Below, in pieces: positions 8,112 through 15,756 of a stretch of DNA of 36,497 nucleotides. Position numbers and translations under genes: made by a program. The notes under the pieces are model-generated. The model worked only from the letters and a program-made list of their open reading frames with translations, was not told the origin of the DNA and searched no databases. Location of the stretch: NCBI GenBank assembly GCA_003551365.1, contig PUMM01000057.1, positions 1-36,497 on the forward strand, given 5' to 3'. Numbering within the stretch: position 1 is the first letter of the stretch; each line of letters begins with the position of its first letter. The DNA comes from Clostridia bacterium. Its GTDB lineage: Bacteria > Bacillota > Sulfobacillia > SLMV01.

Positions 8112-10112
8112 GTGCGCAAGATAGGAGTGTTTATCTGTCACTGTGGTTTGAATATCGCCGGTACAGTGGATGTGCAGCGGGTGGCCGAACGCTGCGGAGA
8201 GATCCCCGGCGTGGTACACTGCGAGGATTACAGCTACATGTGCTCGGATCCGGGGCAGAACCTGATTGCCGAGGCCATCGCGGAGAAGAACCTGGACAGT
8301 ATCGTCGTGGCAGCGTGCTCGCCGACCATGCACGAGCCGACCTTCCGGGCAGCGGCGGAGCAGGCAGGCATCAATCCCTATCAGGTACAGATGGCCAACA
8401 TCAGGGAGCAGTGCAGCTGGGTCCATCCGGATGACCAGGAGGAGGCCACCCGCAAGGCGGAGGCCATCGTGCGAGCAGCGGTGGAGAAGGTCAGGCGCGA
8501 TGAGCCGCTGGTACCGCATGAGATACCCGTAACCAAGCGGGCCATGGTAGTGGGAGGCGGAATTACCGGCATGCAGGCAGCACTGGACATCGCCGACGCC
8601 GGTCACCCGGTGGTGCTGGTGGAACGTGAGGCCACGATCGGTGGCCGCATGGCCCAGCTATCTGAGACCTTTCCCACCCTTGACTGTGCGTCCTGCATCC
8701 TGACCCCGAAGATGGCCGAAGTTGGGCGCCATCCATTGATACAGCTCATGGCCTACAGTGAGGTGGAGGAAGTCTCCGGCAGCGTGGGCAACTTCCGCGT
8801 CCGGATCAGACAGAAACCCACCTATGTGGATTGGGACGCCTGTATGGGATGTATGGAGTGTCAGCAACAGTGTCCCTCTGAGGTCCCGAGTGAGTTTGAG
8901 CGGGGAGTGGGAGTGAAGAAGGCCATAGGAGTGGACTTTCCGCAGGCCATCCCCAACCGACCCAAGATTGATCCGGAACACTGCGCTCACATGCGCGGGG
9001 ACTTCTGCTGGCTGTGTTCGCGGAGCTGTCCTGTCGACGCCATTGACTACGATCAGGAGGCAACAATCGTTGAGGAGGAAGTCGGGGCCATAGTACTGGC
9101 CACCGGATACGATGTCCTTCCGGTCGAGACCCTGGGCGAGTACGGCTACGGCAAATATCCCGATGTGATTGACAGTATGGCCTTTGAGAGAATGAAGTCA
9201 TCCTCCGGCCCCACCGGCGGAGTCATCCGGCGACCATCCGATGGCGAGATTCCCAAGGAAGTAGTATTCATACAGTGTGCCGGTTCGCGGGACCCGGACA
9301 AGGGACAGCCGTACTGTTCCAAGATCTGCTGCATGTACACAGCCAAGCATGCCACCCTGTACAAACATGACGTGCCGGACGGGCAGGCGTACATCTTCTA
9401 CACCGATGTCCGGGCCGGCGGTAAGGGCTACGAGGAGTTCGTGCAGAGGACGGTGGAGGAAGATGATGCCCTCTATCTGCGCGGACGCGTCTCTCGCGTC
9501 TACCCGGAAGGGGACAAGATGCTGGTCAAGGGCGTCGATACCCTCTCCGACGAGAATGTGGAAATACACGCCGACCTCGTGGTCCTGGCCACCGCAGTTA
9601 CGCCGCGCGGGGATGCGCTTGATGTGGCCCGCACCTTCAATGTGGGCACTGATGAACACGGTTTCTTCAATGAGGCCCATCCCAAGTTGCGCCCGGTGGA
9701 GACGTCCACCCCGGGTATCTACGTCGCCGGGATGGTGCGCGGGCCCAGGGATATCTCCGATGCTGCGGCAGAGGGCTCGGGAGCTGCTTCCAAGGTGGCC
9801 ATGCTGCTGTCGCGCGACGAGATGCAGAGCGATCCCCTCATTGCTGATGTGGATGAGGATGAGTGCTCCGGATGCCTGTGGTGCGTGGCGGCCTGTCCAT
9901 TCGACGCAATCGAGGAGAAGTACATCACGCGGAGAGTTGGCGAGCGCGAGGTATCCCGACGGGTGGTTGAGGTGAATGTAGGTGTCTGTCAGGGTTGCGG
10001 TGCCTGCACCGTCGCCTGCCGCGACGGAGCCATGAACCTCAAGGGATACAAGGATGAACAGATACTGGCGGAGGTGGAGACGATATGTCTGATAGCTGGC
10101 AGCCAACAATAA
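8112..10112 (+). CDS. hdrA: Heterodisulfide reductase subunit A (FAD, electron-bifurcating)
   Basis: A full-length HdrA of 666 residues. Features in order: N-terminal Cys-rich domain (to about 130), FAD-binding Rossmann motif GGGITG at 148-153, conserved DCASCILTPKM near 191-201, a first [4Fe-4S] motif CMGCMECQQQCP at 244-254, a second Cys group ending CWLCSRSCP, the family signature YCSKICCMYTAKHA, and two C-terminal ferredoxin motifs CSGCLWCVAACP and CQGCGACTVACR. In known HdrABC-MvhD complexes this flavin splits electron pairs between ferredoxin and a high-potential acceptor. GTG 8112 starts one base after the hdrB stop, with a GAGGTGA site. Its end overlaps mvhD by 28 bases, so translation is coupled. 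Confidence 0.94.
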   Translation: MRKIGVFICHCGLNIAGTVDVQRVAERCGEIPGVVHCEDYSYMCSDPGQNLIAEAIAEKNLDSIVVAACSPTMHEPTFRAAAEQAGINPYQVQMANIREQCSWVHPDDQEEATRKAEAIVRAAVEKVRRDEPLVPHEIPVTKRAMVVGGGITGMQAALDIADAGHPVVLVEREATIGGRMAQLSETFPTLDCASCILTPKMAEVGRHPLIQLMAYSEVEEVSGSVGNFRVRIRQKPTYVDWDACMGCMECQQQCPSEVPSEFERGVGVKKAIGVDFPQAIPNRPKIDPEHCAHMRGDFCWLCSRSCPVDAIDYDQEATIVEEEVGAIVLATGYDVLPVETLGEYGYGKYPDVIDSMAFERMKSSSGPTGGVIRRPSDGEIPKEVVFIQCAGSRDPDKGQPYCSKICCMYTAKHATLYKHDVPDGQAYIFYTDVRAGGKGYEEFVQRTVEEDDALYLRGRVSRVYPEGDKMLVKGVDTLSDENVEIHADLVVLATAVTPRGDALDVARTFNVGTDEHGFFNEAHPKLRPVETSTPGIYVAGMVRGPRDISDAAAEGSGAASKVAMLLSRDEMQSDPLIADVDEDECSGCLWCVAACPFDAIEEKYITRRVGEREVSRRVVEVNVGVCQGCGACTVACRDGAMNLKGYKDEQILAEVETICLIAGSQQ

Positions 10113-10507
10113 TCGCTTTTGCCTGTCAATGGTGCACCTACGCGGGTGCCGACCTTGCCGGCACCAGTCGGATCCCATATCCGCCATCCGTACGGGTCAT
10201 CAAGGTCCCGTGCTCGGCCAGGGTAGATCCTTCCTTCGTGATACGCGCATTTCAGCGCGGAGCGGATGGAGTGTTGGTCTCCGGGTGTCACCCGGGCGAC
10301 TGCCACTATATGGAGGGCAACTATCTGACCCGACGGCGGTTCTCCCTGGCCAAGCCCTTCATGTCCTATCTGGGTCTCGAGCCGGGACGGGTGCGGGTGG
10401 AATGGATATCCGCGGCCGAAGGACAGCGGTTTGCCGAGATCGTGCGAGAGATGACCGAGGACATCCGGGCACTGGGTCCCAATCGGAAAATGAGGGAGCA
10501 ACTATGA
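10085..10507 (+). CDS. mvhD: MvhD/FlxD-type [2Fe-2S] electron transfer protein
   Basis: A 140-residue MvhD-family protein with the cysteine pattern CQWCTYAGADLAG, VPCSARVD and GCHPGDCHYMEGN, which binds a [2Fe-2S] cluster and delivers electrons to HdrA. In methanogens the donor is a hydrogenase; in bacteria with Flx genes the same domain (FlxD) brings electrons from NADH. No hydrogenase gene is present here, so the Flx role is favoured. It starts at ATG 10085 inside the end of hdrA behind GGAGGTGGAG, and its TGA overlaps the next ATG (ATGA), so three genes are translationally linked. Confidence 0.92.
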   Translation: MSDSWQPTIIAFACQWCTYAGADLAGTSRIPYPPSVRVIKVPCSARVDPSFVIRAFQRGADGVLVSGCHPGDCHYMEGNYLTRRRFSLAKPFMSYLGLEPGRVRVEWISAAEGQRFAEIVREMTEDIRALGPNRKMREQL

Positions 10508-11496
10508 GAATCCGAGAGCACCAAGATCAGCTGAGAGAGAGAGTCAGGAATCTGCTGAAAAGCGGCGAGATAAGAGCATTTATCGGCTACAGATCTGGCC
10601 TGCGGCCATCGGAAGCGGTGGTGACCTTCGCCTCGGAGCCCGGGGAGGCAGATGAACTCATCCTCAATGAGTTCTGCGGACTGGGGCTCGGACGCTATGC
10701 TCTGGATCGGGCGCGCGCAGCGGAGGAGGAAGTCGAAGAACCTCCGCTGGGAGTGCTGGCCAAGGGATGCGATGAGCTGGCTCTGCAGCGACTCATGTGT
10801 GACCACCGGGTGCTGCGGGAGGATCTGTACATCATTGGGATGTCCTGTGAAGGCATGGTTGACTCCCGCGAGGTCGTGCGCCGCTTCGGGGCAGATGTGC
10901 AATCGGTGCGGATCGATGAAGATGAAGTCATCGTGGAAAACTCCGGCGGATCACACACCATCCCGCGGGAGGAGATGCTGCTGGACAAATGCCTGCACTG
11001 CGAGTATTCCCTGCCGACTGAAGTGGATGAAATGGTAGACGGACGGCTGGGGGAAGAACCGGTGGGGGAGATGGACTTCAGCCCCGTGGCGGACATCGAA
11101 AATATGGACGTAGATGATAGATACGAATACTGGAGCCGTCAGTTCTCGCGCTGCGTGCGGTGCTTCGCCTGCCGCAACGTCTGTCCGGCCTGCAGCTGCG
11201 AGGAGTGCTCTCTGGACAGCTGGGAGCCGGAATGGTTGAGCCGACACACCGGTCTCTCCGAGCAGTTCATGTTCCACTTCACGCGGGCCTTCCACGTTGC
11301 GGGTCGATGCATTGGCTGTGGCGAATGTGAGCGGGTCTGCCCGGTCGATGTGCCGCTGATGCTTCTGAACCGGAAGCTCATGCGGGATGTGCGGGACATG
11401 TTCAATGTACCGGAGCCGCACATTCCGACCGAAACGGAGCCGCTCGGCACGTACAGTCCCGACGATATGGACGGCTGGCGCGAGGGGGAGGGTTGA
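10504..11496 (+). CDS. flxC: 4Fe-4S dicluster protein of Flx-Hdr module (FlxC-like)
   Basis: A 330-residue soluble iron-sulfur protein. The N-terminal half resembles coenzyme F420 hydrogenase/dehydrogenase beta-type proteins: VLAKGCDELALQRLM, REDLYIIGMSCEGMVD, then DKCLHC. The C-terminal third has two cluster motifs, CVRCFACRNVCPACSCEEC and CIGCGECERVCPVDVP. Proteins of this type sit between MvhD and the NADH-binding subunit in bacterial Flx-HdrABC clusters (flavin oxidoreductase-heterodisulfide reductase). Which protein deserves the letter B or C is by analogy only. The start ATG 10504 overlaps the mvhD stop as ATGA and follows GAGGGAGCA. The open frame reaches further upstream, but that part lies inside mvhD in another frame. 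Confidence 0.82.
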   Translation: MRIREHQDQLRERVRNLLKSGEIRAFIGYRSGLRPSEAVVTFASEPGEADELILNEFCGLGLGRYALDRARAAEEEVEEPPLGVLAKGCDELALQRLMCDHRVLREDLYIIGMSCEGMVDSREVVRRFGADVQSVRIDEDEVIVENSGGSHTIPREEMLLDKCLHCEYSLPTEVDEMVDGRLGEEPVGEMDFSPVADIENMDVDDRYEYWSRQFSRCVRCFACRNVCPACSCEECSLDSWEPEWLSRHTGLSEQFMFHFTRAFHVAGRCIGCGECERVCPVDVPLMLLNRKLMRDVRDMFNVPEPHIPTETEPLGTYSPDDMDGWREGEG

Positions 11497-11497
11497 G

Positions 11498-12508
11498 ATG
11501 AAGCGACTGAAGAGATCAGATCTGGCACGGTTTCTCGAGATTCTCAGCGAGGATCGCACGGTGTACGCTCCGCAGTGCGAGGACGGTACGGTCCTGCTGC
11601 GCGAGTGGGACGGAGGCGAGCCCGCGGATGACTACATCAATCTCGACGTCTCACCCAAGGATGTGCTCTTCCCACAGAGTGAGGCCCTCTGTCGGTTCTG
11701 TGGTGGGTTTGCTGACACCTCAGTTGAAACGGTGGAACCAGACGGACCCGCGGCAGCTTTTGGCATCCGGCCCTGTGATATCGCCGGTCTAGAGCGCATT
11801 GAGCGGGTGTTCACCGGGGGCGACTTCACGGATGCAAACTACGCGGCCCGCCGGGAAAACACTGCTCTCATCGGCGTAGCATGTTCCGAGGCGGGCCCGA
11901 ACTGCTTCTGCGGTGCTGTGGGAGTAAGTCCCACCCTGCCCGGGGGCAGCGATGTCTTCTGCTACCCCGAAGAATCAGCACTGTATCTGCAGCCCCGCAC
12001 CGACCTGGGTGAGGAGCTGCTGGAGGCGGCGGACGACGTTCTGGAGGATGTATCCGCGGATGAAGCGGATCAGGTAGTCTCTGCCGCGGAGGCGATGGAG
12101 GCCCCGCGGGGTGGCGCCGACCCGGTCGAGGCACTCCCACAGGGGGCCTTCGAATCGGATGCCTTCTGGGCTGACCTCTCGGAGGGATGCCTCAGCTGTG
12201 GGGTCTGTGCGTATGTGTGCCCCACCTGCCACTGCTTCTCGATTTTCGACGTTCAGCGGGGATTCTCCGGTGTCCGCATGCGCGGGTGGGACTCCTGCCA
12301 GTTTGAGGAGTTCCTCCTCATGGCCGGCGACCACAATCCCCGGCCCACGGAACAGGAGCGCGTGCGACAGCGATTCATGCACAAACTCAGCTACTACCCG
12401 GAGGAGCACGATGAGCTGATGTGTACCGGGTGCGGACGATGCGTGCAAAGCTGCCCAGTGGGCATTCACATGCTCAGAGTACTAAAAGATACGGAAGAGG
12501 TGCTCTGA
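11498..12508 (+). CDS. flxB: 4Fe-4S dicluster protein of Flx-Hdr module (FlxB-like)
   Basis: The protein has 336 residues and resembles anaerobic sulfite reductase subunit A and the beta subunits of some NiFe hydrogenases. It shows FGIRPCDIAGLERIERVF, a Cys region VACSEAGPNCFCGAVG, then two ferredoxin motifs CLSCGVCAYVCPTCHC and CTGCGRCVQSCPVGIHM. In Flx-Hdr complexes this protein links the flavin/NADH subunit to the rest. Start ATG 11498 sits behind GAGGGGGAGGG, overlapping the end of flxC by a TGAGATG arrangement. Its stop is immediately followed by the ATG of flxA. There are no sulfite reductase B or C genes, so an Asr role is unlikely. Confidence 0.82.
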   Translation: MKRLKRSDLARFLEILSEDRTVYAPQCEDGTVLLREWDGGEPADDYINLDVSPKDVLFPQSEALCRFCGGFADTSVETVEPDGPAAAFGIRPCDIAGLERIERVFTGGDFTDANYAARRENTALIGVACSEAGPNCFCGAVGVSPTLPGGSDVFCYPEESALYLQPRTDLGEELLEAADDVLEDVSADEADQVVSAAEAMEAPRGGADPVEALPQGAFESDAFWADLSEGCLSCGVCAYVCPTCHCFSIFDVQRGFSGVRMRGWDSCQFEEFLLMAGDHNPRPTEQERVRQRFMHKLSYYPEEHDELMCTGCGRCVQSCPVGIHMLRVLKDTEEVL

Positions 12509-13336
12509 ATGATCGAGAATCCGTTGGTTCCGCAGGTGGCGGAAATAAAGGATGTCGTTCCGGAGACGGAAGATGGTGACGTTAAGACCTTTGTGGTGGA
12601 ACTGGAGAATGACTCTTTCGAATACCGGCCCGGTCAGTGTGCCATGTTGTCGGTACTCGGCGAGGGCGAATGCATGATATCCATAAGCAGCAACTACGCG
12701 GCGGGCGCCCCGCTGGAGTTCAGCGTGCAGCGGGTGGGGCGGGTCACCGCCGCCCTACACGAACTCGAGCCCGGCCATCGCGTGGGCGTGCGCGGTCCGT
12801 ACGGCAATTCGTTTCCTCTGGATGATTGGAAGGGCAAGAACCTGCTGTTCATCGGCGGCGGCATAGGCCTTGCGCCGCTGCGCCCGGTGATCAACCGCTG
12901 CCTGGACCGCCGGGACGACTTCAGCGAGATGCAGCTCATATATGGAGCCCGCACTCCGGGAAATCTCTGCTTCAAGCGGGAGCTGTATGACAACTGGTCC
13001 GAGAATCCAGACCTGGATGTCTTTCTTACGGTCGATGAGGGAGACGAGGACTGGGACGGGGCCGTGGCCCTGGTTCCGCACTATCTGGAAGAGCTGGCTC
13101 CAGCCAGCGAAGACACCGTGGCCATCACCTGCGGTCCGCCGATAATGATACGGTTCACCATCGAGGCGCTGCAGCGACTCGGCTTTGCCGATGCGGACAT
13201 AGTGACGACTCTGGAGCTGAAGATGCAGTGCGGCGTCGGCAAGTGCGGCCGTTGCAACATCGGCAGCAAGTACGTCTGCGTTGACGGACCGGTCTTTACT
13301 AACGAACAGCTGAAGAGCGTACCTCAGGAGTACTGA
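12509..13336 (+). CDS. flxA: FAD/NAD(P)-binding oxidoreductase of Flx-Hdr module (FlxA-like)
   Basis: A 275-residue ferredoxin-reductase-fold protein. Order of domains: FAD-binding barrel with EYRPGQCAMLSV and a MISISS flavin loop, NAD(P)-binding domain with FIGGGIGLAPLRPVI near residues 112-126 and a CGPPIMI segment, then a C-terminal Cys cluster CGVGKCGRCNIGSKYVC as in dihydroorotate dehydrogenase B iron-sulfur subunits ([2Fe-2S]). It should be the entry point for NADH electrons into the Hdr complex. It starts at ATG 12509 directly after the flxB stop, so its translation is coupled. NADH rather than NADPH is assumed from characterised Flx-Hdr systems and cannot be read from the sequence. 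Confidence 0.88.
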   Translation: MIENPLVPQVAEIKDVVPETEDGDVKTFVVELENDSFEYRPGQCAMLSVLGEGECMISISSNYAAGAPLEFSVQRVGRVTAALHELEPGHRVGVRGPYGNSFPLDDWKGKNLLFIGGGIGLAPLRPVINRCLDRRDDFSEMQLIYGARTPGNLCFKRELYDNWSENPDLDVFLTVDEGDEDWDGAVALVPHYLEELAPASEDTVAITCGPPIMIRFTIEALQRLGFADADIVTTLELKMQCGVGKCGRCNIGSKYVCVDGPVFTNEQLKSVPQEY

Positions 13337-14065
13337 GTGGGGGTGGAGACAGTGCAGGAGGAGGCAAAAACGGTGGACGAGCAAAATGAGGCTAAGAGCA
13401 CGGTTTCCGTATATGTGATGGGCAAGAAGTACGAGGTCCCGGAAGGTCTCACCATCATGAAGGCCATGGAGCACGCCGGCTATCGGCTGATACGGGGAGC
13501 TGGCTGCAGAGGGGGGTTCTGCGGCGCATGCGGCACGGTATTCCGCATGGAGGGTGACTACCGCCTGCAGGTCGGTCTGGCCTGTCAGACCGTGGCTGAG
13601 GACGGTATGTATATGACCCAGATACCGTTCTTCCCCGCCAATCGGGCCAAGCACGATCTGGAGTCGCTGGACCCCGATCTGGCATCCCTGATGCGCCTGT
13701 ATCCGGAGTTGAGTCGGTGTGTCGGGTGCAATACCTGCACCAGGGCCTGCCCACAGGACCTGGAGGTCATGGACTTCATGGCCGCTGCCATGCGCGGTGA
13801 CATAGCCAAAGCGGCGGACATGTCGTTTGACTGCATCATGTGCGGGCTGTGCGCATCGCGCTGTCCGTCCGAGCTGGTGCAGTATCAGATAGCCATACTG
13901 TGTCGTCGGCTTTACGCCAGGTACCTGGCGCCGGAGACCGAGCATCTCCGGGAGAGAATCGCCGAGCTGGAGGACGGACGACTGGATGAAGAAATCGACG
14001 AGCTGATGGCCCTCGATGAAGACGCGTTGCGTGAGCGATACAACGCCCGCGACATTGAAGAATAG
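13337..14065 (+). CDS. frdB: FrdB/SdhB/TfrB-like iron-sulfur subunit
   Basis: A 242-residue protein built like succinate dehydrogenase/fumarate reductase iron-sulfur subunits. The N-terminal plant-type [2Fe-2S] domain has CRGGFCGACG and a later Cys in LACQTV. The C-terminal domain has CVGCNTCTRACPQD and CIMCGLCASRCPSE. Both latter motifs are complete Cx2Cx2Cx3CP sequences, predicting two [4Fe-4S] clusters instead of the usual [3Fe-4S] plus [4Fe-4S]; the soluble thiol:fumarate reductase subunit TfrB is similar in this respect. Start GTG 13337 immediately follows the flxA stop with CAGGAG six bases upstream; later GTGs at 13343 and 13352 are possible. The tail after residue 200 is very acidic and helical. 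No anchor subunit gene is adjacent. Confidence 0.85.
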   Translation: MGVETVQEEAKTVDEQNEAKSTVSVYVMGKKYEVPEGLTIMKAMEHAGYRLIRGAGCRGGFCGACGTVFRMEGDYRLQVGLACQTVAEDGMYMTQIPFFPANRAKHDLESLDPDLASLMRLYPELSRCVGCNTCTRACPQDLEVMDFMAAAMRGDIAKAADMSFDCIMCGLCASRCPSELVQYQIAILCRRLYARYLAPETEHLRERIAELEDGRLDEEIDELMALDEDALRERYNARDIEE

Positions 14066-14081
14066 GGAGGATGAGAGCGCA

Positions 14082-15686
14082 GTGTACACCGATGAGATGC
14101 GCGCATCCATTGAGAAAGTGAACCAGACGCGGAAAGAGCGGCTGGGGGAAAAGCATCCAGCGCTGGAGCCGGACGAGAAACAGGAGCTTTTGGAACAGTT
14201 TCATCCCGACTACCGGGAGGACAAGCAGCGCGAGGTGCGCGTCGGTCCCAACCAGGGGGATCGCATGCCGGTGGAACTGGCATCTCTCCTGGAGGGCCGC
14301 ACCAGGTTGGACCCGGATGAAGTGGACCTCGATGATCCGGACTATGACGTCGACGTTTTGATAATTGGTGGAGGCGGGGCCGGGGCTGCGGCAGCTCTGA
14401 CTGCTCACCAGCAGGGAGCGGATGTACTGTTGGTGACCAAGCTACGCCTGGGTGATGCCAATACCATGATGGCGCAGGGTGGAATCCAGGCGTCCACAAA
14501 GCCAGGTGATTCGCCGGCCACCCACTTCCTCGACGTGCTCGGGGGAGGAGGTTTCAGCAACGAGAGGGAGCTGGTTCGGGCCCTGACCAATGATGCCCCG
14601 CACGTGATGCAATGGTTGGAAGATCTGGGCTGTATGTTCTCCAAGGAGCCCGATGGGACCATGCAGACCAATCACGGTGGAGGTACATCCCGCAAGCGCA
14701 TGCACTTCGCCCGCGACTACACCGGGGCGGAGATTATGCGCACACTGCGGGACGAACTACTCAATCACCCGATCCCGGTGGTGGAGTTCTGCCCTGCAGT
14801 GGAGCTGATACTGGACGAGGAGGGCAAATGCGCGGGTGCCGTCCTGCAGAACCTGGAGACTGATGATGTCCTGGTGGCCCGTGCCAAGACCACCATTGGA
14901 GCAACGGGTGGCTTTGGTCGTCTGCATGTGTCGGACTTTCCCACCAGTAACCACTACGGCGCTACGGCGGATGGTCTGGTCATGGCCTACCGGGCCGGGT
15001 GCAGGTTGGCCTTCATGGGCTCGACGCAATTTCACCCCACCGGCGTGGCCTATCCGGAACAGATGGTGGGCCAGCTGGTGACCGAGAAGGTGCGGGGGAT
15101 AGGAGCGCAGCTGGTGAATACCGAGGGAGAACAGTTTGTGTACTCTCTGGAGACCAGAGATGCGGTTTCCTCGGCCATCATCCGGGAGTGCACTGCTGCC
15201 GATCGCGGTTTCACCACCGTGACGGGGCAGCCCGGGGTCTGGCTGGATTCGCCGATGATAGAGGAAATACACGGTGCAGGTACGGTGAAGGCGGAGTTGC
15301 CCGCCATGTTCCGGCAGTATGAACGGTTCGGAATAGATATGGCCAACGATCCGATCCTCATCTACCCGACCCTGCACTACCAGAACGGTGGCATAGAAAT
15401 CAGGGACACCGGCGAGAGCCGGCAGGTGCCCAACTTGTTCATTGCCGGCGAGGCGGCAGGAGGAATTCACGGTCGCAACCGCCTGATGGGCAACAGTCTG
15501 CTGGACATCCTGGTTTTCGGCCGCCGTGCCGGTGCAGAGGCGGCCAGCAGGCGGGATGAGACCTCCGTCGGGCGCCTGAACCTGGATCACGCCAGAGGCT
15601 TCAACGACGAAGTGGAGAGGGCCGGGTTGGCGGAGGAGGCATCTCCCATGCTGCTTCCCGACTATCTGTACGGTAAGGCGCGGTGA
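14082..15686 (+). CDS. frdA: Fumarate reductase/succinate dehydrogenase flavoprotein subunit
   Basis: A 534-residue flavoprotein of the SdhA/FrdA/TfrA family, which interconverts fumarate and succinate. FAD motif IIGGGGAGAAAA at about 94-105; substrate-site motifs TQFHPTG (His), LETRDAVSSAI (the catalytic Arg), LHYQNGGI (His) and HGRNRLMGNSLLDILVFG are all present. Two oddities: a charged extension of about 88 residues before the FAD domain, and Asn127 (in ANTMMAQGGI) where membrane-bound enzymes have the His that binds FAD covalently. The FAD is therefore probably non-covalent, as in soluble relatives. GTG 14082 is 11 bases from GGGAGG; ATG 14097 is an alternative. It ends the operon. L-aspartate oxidase is the nearest alternative, made unlikely by the paired FrdB gene. 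Confidence 0.88.
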   Translation: MYTDEMRASIEKVNQTRKERLGEKHPALEPDEKQELLEQFHPDYREDKQREVRVGPNQGDRMPVELASLLEGRTRLDPDEVDLDDPDYDVDVLIIGGGGAGAAAALTAHQQGADVLLVTKLRLGDANTMMAQGGIQASTKPGDSPATHFLDVLGGGGFSNERELVRALTNDAPHVMQWLEDLGCMFSKEPDGTMQTNHGGGTSRKRMHFARDYTGAEIMRTLRDELLNHPIPVVEFCPAVELILDEEGKCAGAVLQNLETDDVLVARAKTTIGATGGFGRLHVSDFPTSNHYGATADGLVMAYRAGCRLAFMGSTQFHPTGVAYPEQMVGQLVTEKVRGIGAQLVNTEGEQFVYSLETRDAVSSAIIRECTAADRGFTTVTGQPGVWLDSPMIEEIHGAGTVKAELPAMFRQYERFGIDMANDPILIYPTLHYQNGGIEIRDTGESRQVPNLFIAGEAAGGIHGRNRLMGNSLLDILVFGRRAGAEAASRRDETSVGRLNLDHARGFNDEVERAGLAEEASPMLLPDYLYGKAR

Positions 15687-15721
15687 ACTCCCAGTCTGAT
15701 ACAGGCATATAGGGCCGTTCG

Positions 15722-15749
15722 AGGGCCGCTCCCCTGGGGCGGCCCTTCT
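15722..15749 (+). terminator. Terminator of the hdr-flx-frd operon
   Basis: Stem AGGGCCGC / GCGGCCCT (8 bp) with a loop that can pair further as CCCC/GGG, followed by the weak T-rich run TTCT. It lies 36 bases after the frdA stop and directly before the group II intron boundary. Confidence 0.7.
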
Positions 15750-15756
15750 GCTGCTG

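Noticed and set aside
9198-10187. 329-codon minus-strand frame
   Set aside because: Antisense shadow of hdrA.
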